Origin: Gemmataceae bacterium
GTDB taxonomy: Bacteria > Planctomycetota > Planctomycetia > Gemmatales > Gemmataceae
Assembly (NCBI GenBank): GCA_026418875.1
Contig: JAOAAM010000092.1
Coordinates: 1-8,609 of the forward strand
Length of the DNA: 8,609 bases
Direction of reading: 5' to 3'
Below are positions 6,839 to 8,609 of this stretch, in pieces. Each line of letters starts with the position of its first letter. Positions within the stretch are counted from its first letter, which is position 1. A program made the position numbers and the translations under genes. Under the pieces are notes generated by a model. It saw only the letters and a program-made list of their open reading frames with translations. It was not told the DNA's origin and searched no databases.

Positions 6839-8050
6839 TTATCGGCCGACCAGACGTTTGAAGAAGCTGCTTGAGGTTGGCCGGGGCGACACTGCCGGAT
6901 CCTCGGGCTTGTTCGACATCGTTTGTGCCAAGGCATAAATGGCTTGGTGGGCACGGCTCTTGGGGGCGTATTGGATCAGCGGAACCCCGGCCACGCGGGA
7001 GCCCACCATCGCCTTGGTATCGTTGGGGATCTGCCAGAAGATCGGCCGACCGATCGTCTCTTCCGCCTTCTTCAAGCTGATTTCGCCTTCTCCATAATCG
7101 CTGCCCACTCGGTTCATGACGATCCGCACCTTTTGATTCAGCCCGTCGTCATCGCCCAAGGCCATCAGGATGCGGACCACGTTTCGCAGGCTGCCCAGCT
7201 CGAGTTGAGCCAGCAGGAGGATATGATCGGCCAGCCGCAGGGCCGTCATGTCCGTCGGGATCAAAGCTTTGCTAAGGTCCAGGATCAAGTGCGTATGGCT
7301 GATTTTCAGCAAATTGATGATCCGCGCGACGTGGTCCTCGTGGATCACGCCGACATCCGCAATTTGCAACGGATGCGTGAGCACATACAGCCCCGTGGAC
7401 TCGTGGCGCATCATCGAACGTTTGAGGAAATTCATGTCCAAGCGTTCGATGTTGATGGCCAGGTCGGCGAGCGTGTGGTCGGGCATCAGGTCGAGGCTGA
7501 TGTCGGCATCGCCCAAGGCCATGTCGAGGTCGAGCAAGACGACGCTATTGGCCGGGTCGGAGGCGAGGTCGCAGCCCAGGTTGACGGCCAGACTGGTGCA
7601 GCCCACCCCGCCGCGGGAGCCGAGGATTGCAACCACCTGGCAGGAATGGCCCGCCGGACCGCTGACCGTGCCATTCGCCCCCGCCAGCCCGTTCTCCATC
7701 TGAGCGCGTCGCAGGGTGGCGAGCATTTCCTCCAAGCCGACGGGCTGGGTGAGGAAGTATCGCGCCCCCCGTTGCAAGGATTGCAATAGGGCTTGGTGAT
7801 CGGAACTGATGGTGAGGATCGGGAGCTTGGGAAACGCCGCTGCCACCTGCGAGATCATGTTCAAAGCTCGCTGGTGGTCCGAATCCAAAACGACGATGGC
7901 CAAGTCAGGAGGCGACTGGCTGACCACGTCCGGGAAGAATTCGTAACGGGAACATTCCGATTCCAGCCAGACGAAATCGACCCCCAGCAGCAAGCTGCGC
8001 AGGGGGTCGCGGCTGTAGTCGGACGGGTCGACGATGGCAATCCGAAGCAT
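6839..8050 (-). CDS. cpaE: CpaE/TadZ, receiver-like plus MinD/ParA-like ATPase
   Basis: 403-residue protein of the CpaE/TadZ family, which places Tad machinery in the cell. Residues 1-120 form a response-regulator-like fold starting LRIAIVDPSD, with Asp8 in the acidic pocket and Asp56 as the candidate phospho-acceptor. The usual Lys of the receiver Lys-Pro pair is Gln102 (TQP), so it is probably a pseudo-receiver. Residues about 138-380 are a MinD/ParA-like ATPase: a deviant Walker A GSRGGVGCTS at 144-153 without either usual Lys, a Walker A' VVLLDLD at 170-176, and a Walker B-like LILD at 255-258. Loss of the Walker Lys is common in CpaE. The C-terminus FFKRLVGR is basic. I chose the ATG at 8050-8048, which has GGTGG 5 nt upstream and begins at the family's usual start; a GTG three codons earlier (8059-8057) has no ribosome site. 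Confidence 0.93.
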   Translation of the reverse strand: MLRIAIVDPSDYSRDPLRSLLLGVDFVWLESECSRYEFFPDVVSQSPPDLAIVVLDSDHQRALNMISQVAAAFPKLPILTISSDHQALLQSLQRGARYFLTQPVGLEEMLATLRRAQMENGLAGANGTVSGPAGHSCQVVAILGSRGGVGCTSLAVNLGCDLASDPANSVVLLDLDMALGDADISLDLMPDHTLADLAINIERLDMNFLKRSMMRHESTGLYVLTHPLQIADVGVIHEDHVARIINLLKISHTHLILDLSKALIPTDMTALRLADHILLLAQLELGSLRNVVRILMALGDDDGLNQKVRIVMNRVGSDYGEGEISLKKAEETIGRPIFWQIPNDTKAMVGSRVAGVPLIQYAPKSRAHQAIYALAQTMSNKPEDPAVSPRPTSSSFFKRLVGR

Positions 8051-8121
8051 GACATCCACCGATCAATCGAAGCTGCGTGTCAAGGTTGCGTCTTTCATCG
8101 GCGTCGTCATCGTGACGTCGC

Positions 8122-8590
8122 TTAGTACGGTGCGTCGTTCTCCCCGGCGGGTGGGGGGATGACCGGCCGTGGCACCACGCGGAACCCGGCTGGCGGCTCG
8201 CTCTTGGTCATCGGTTCTACCACTGCTCGAGGTGCCGTCACCGGTTGTTCGAGGATGGCCGACGTCCGTGGCGGATCCCCGACCGAAGTCGGCATGACGG
8301 CGGGGCCTTGGGGCATCGGCGGCAACGTCGTATTGGGCATCGGCGTGGTCGGTGCCAGCGACGGCGAGCAAGTCCCCTCTCCCACGCACCCCTCGTCACA
8401 GCGATTTCCCAGACGCCGAGGGCGAGGCTCTCGCGGCAATGGGTCGGCACACGGGAAGCGTTGGTACGACGGGTCGTTCTTGTACGCGGCCTTGTACTTC
8501 CCGTTCTCGAAGACCTGCCGCTGGCCTCGCGGTGCCTCCAACAGGTATTCCAAGAATAGCTCATAATCGTCGGGGCTGCGGGTTTCGCGG
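8122..8590 (-). CDS. C-terminal tail of a probable CpaC/RcpA secretin, 5' end missing
   Basis: Open frame of about 155 genomic residues ending at TAA 8124-8122, with no genomic start. Beyond 8590 the frame continues only through adapter sequence and would give a false Met start at 8607. The first part has SPDDYELFLEYLLEAPRGQ, resembling the end of a folded domain. It is followed by a segment with four Cys in about 26 residues (CADPLPREP...CDEGCVGEGTC) and a long Pro/Thr-rich, low-complexity tail. Its place directly before cpaE (71 nt) is where the outer-membrane secretin CpaC/RcpA sits in Tad clusters, and planctomycete secretins can end in Pro-rich tails. No secretin core is in the window, so this call rests on position and is uncertain; another Tad-associated surface or periplasmic protein is possible. 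Confidence 0.7.
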
Positions 8591-8609
8591 CTGTCTCTTA
8601 TACACATCT
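8591..8609. other. Nextera transposon mosaic-end adapter (sequencing artefact)
   Basis: The last 19 bases are CTGTCTCTTATACACATCT, an exact match to the Nextera/Tn5 mosaic-end sequence used in library preparation. Read on the minus strand in the frame of the adjacent gene it gives the well-known artefact peptide start MCIRDS (the Ser codon is two adapter bases plus one genomic base). It is not part of the genome and marks the contig end. Confidence 0.97.

Noticed and set aside
6748..6954. A short minus-strand frame crossing the cpaE-cpaF gap, suggesting a cpaE frameshift or small overlapping gene
   Set aside because: CpaE already ends with a typical basic C-terminus (FFKRLVGR) and a TAA stop, and CpaF starts with its own ribosome site; the extra frame has no start signal.
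8060..8085. TTGACA on the minus strand upstream of cpaE as a promoter -35 box
   Set aside because: No acceptable -10 box lies at 16-18 nt spacing, and the gene sits inside an apparent operon.
8591..8609. Terminal sequence as a natural Tn5-type inverted repeat of a mobile element
   Set aside because: No transposase or second end is present, and the 19 bases equal the commercial mosaic end and lie exactly at the contig edge.

Overview
The window is a GC-rich stretch (roughly 60 % by eye) carrying a tight, single-direction Tad (tight adherence, Flp-type) pilus cluster. All eight supported genes lie on the minus strand, so the cluster reads from the right edge to the left edge. The order is secretin-like tail, cpaE/tadZ, cpaF/tadA, tadB, tadC, an OmpA-like lipoprotein, a small membrane protein, a winged-helix AAA+ ATPase, and a TadD-like TPR lipoprotein. 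The protein style and the cpaE-cpaF-tadB-tadC order followed by a winged-helix/AAA+ protein suggest a planctomycete, perhaps Gemmataceae. That placement rests on recall of gene style, not on a search.

Right part (about 3246-8590): the pilus motor. A truncated gene at the right edge encodes a Pro-rich C-terminal tail that is probably the end of the CpaC/RcpA outer-membrane secretin. CpaE/TadZ (localisation ATPase with a receiver-like N-terminus) and CpaF/TadA (secretion ATPase) follow, then TadB and TadC (inner-membrane platform). Intergenic gaps are only about 70-125 nt and the strand never changes, as expected for one operon.

Left part (1-3176): accessory genes. A lipoprotein with an OmpA-like peptidoglycan-binding core and a Gly/Ser/Asn tail ends at a strong intrinsic terminator (2403-2448). 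Downstream lie an 88-residue protein with a signal peptide and one membrane helix, a 447-residue winged-helix/AAA+ ATPase, and a TPR lipoprotein that runs off the left edge. The terminator implies that these last three are at least partly a separate transcription unit.

The last 19 bases (8591-8609) are the Nextera transposon mosaic end, so the right edge is a contig end with untrimmed adapter, not genomic DNA. A naive gene call there would start with adapter-encoded residues. No prepilin (flp), prepilin peptidase (tadV/cpaA), cpaB or TadE/F/G gene is visible. No RNA gene, CRISPR array or mobile element was seen. No gap between genes exceeds about 130 nt. I find no clearly new system. The most unusual parts are the OmpA-like lipoprotein, the small membrane protein plus winged-helix/AAA+ module, and a 14-bp tandem repeat at the cpaF stop codon.
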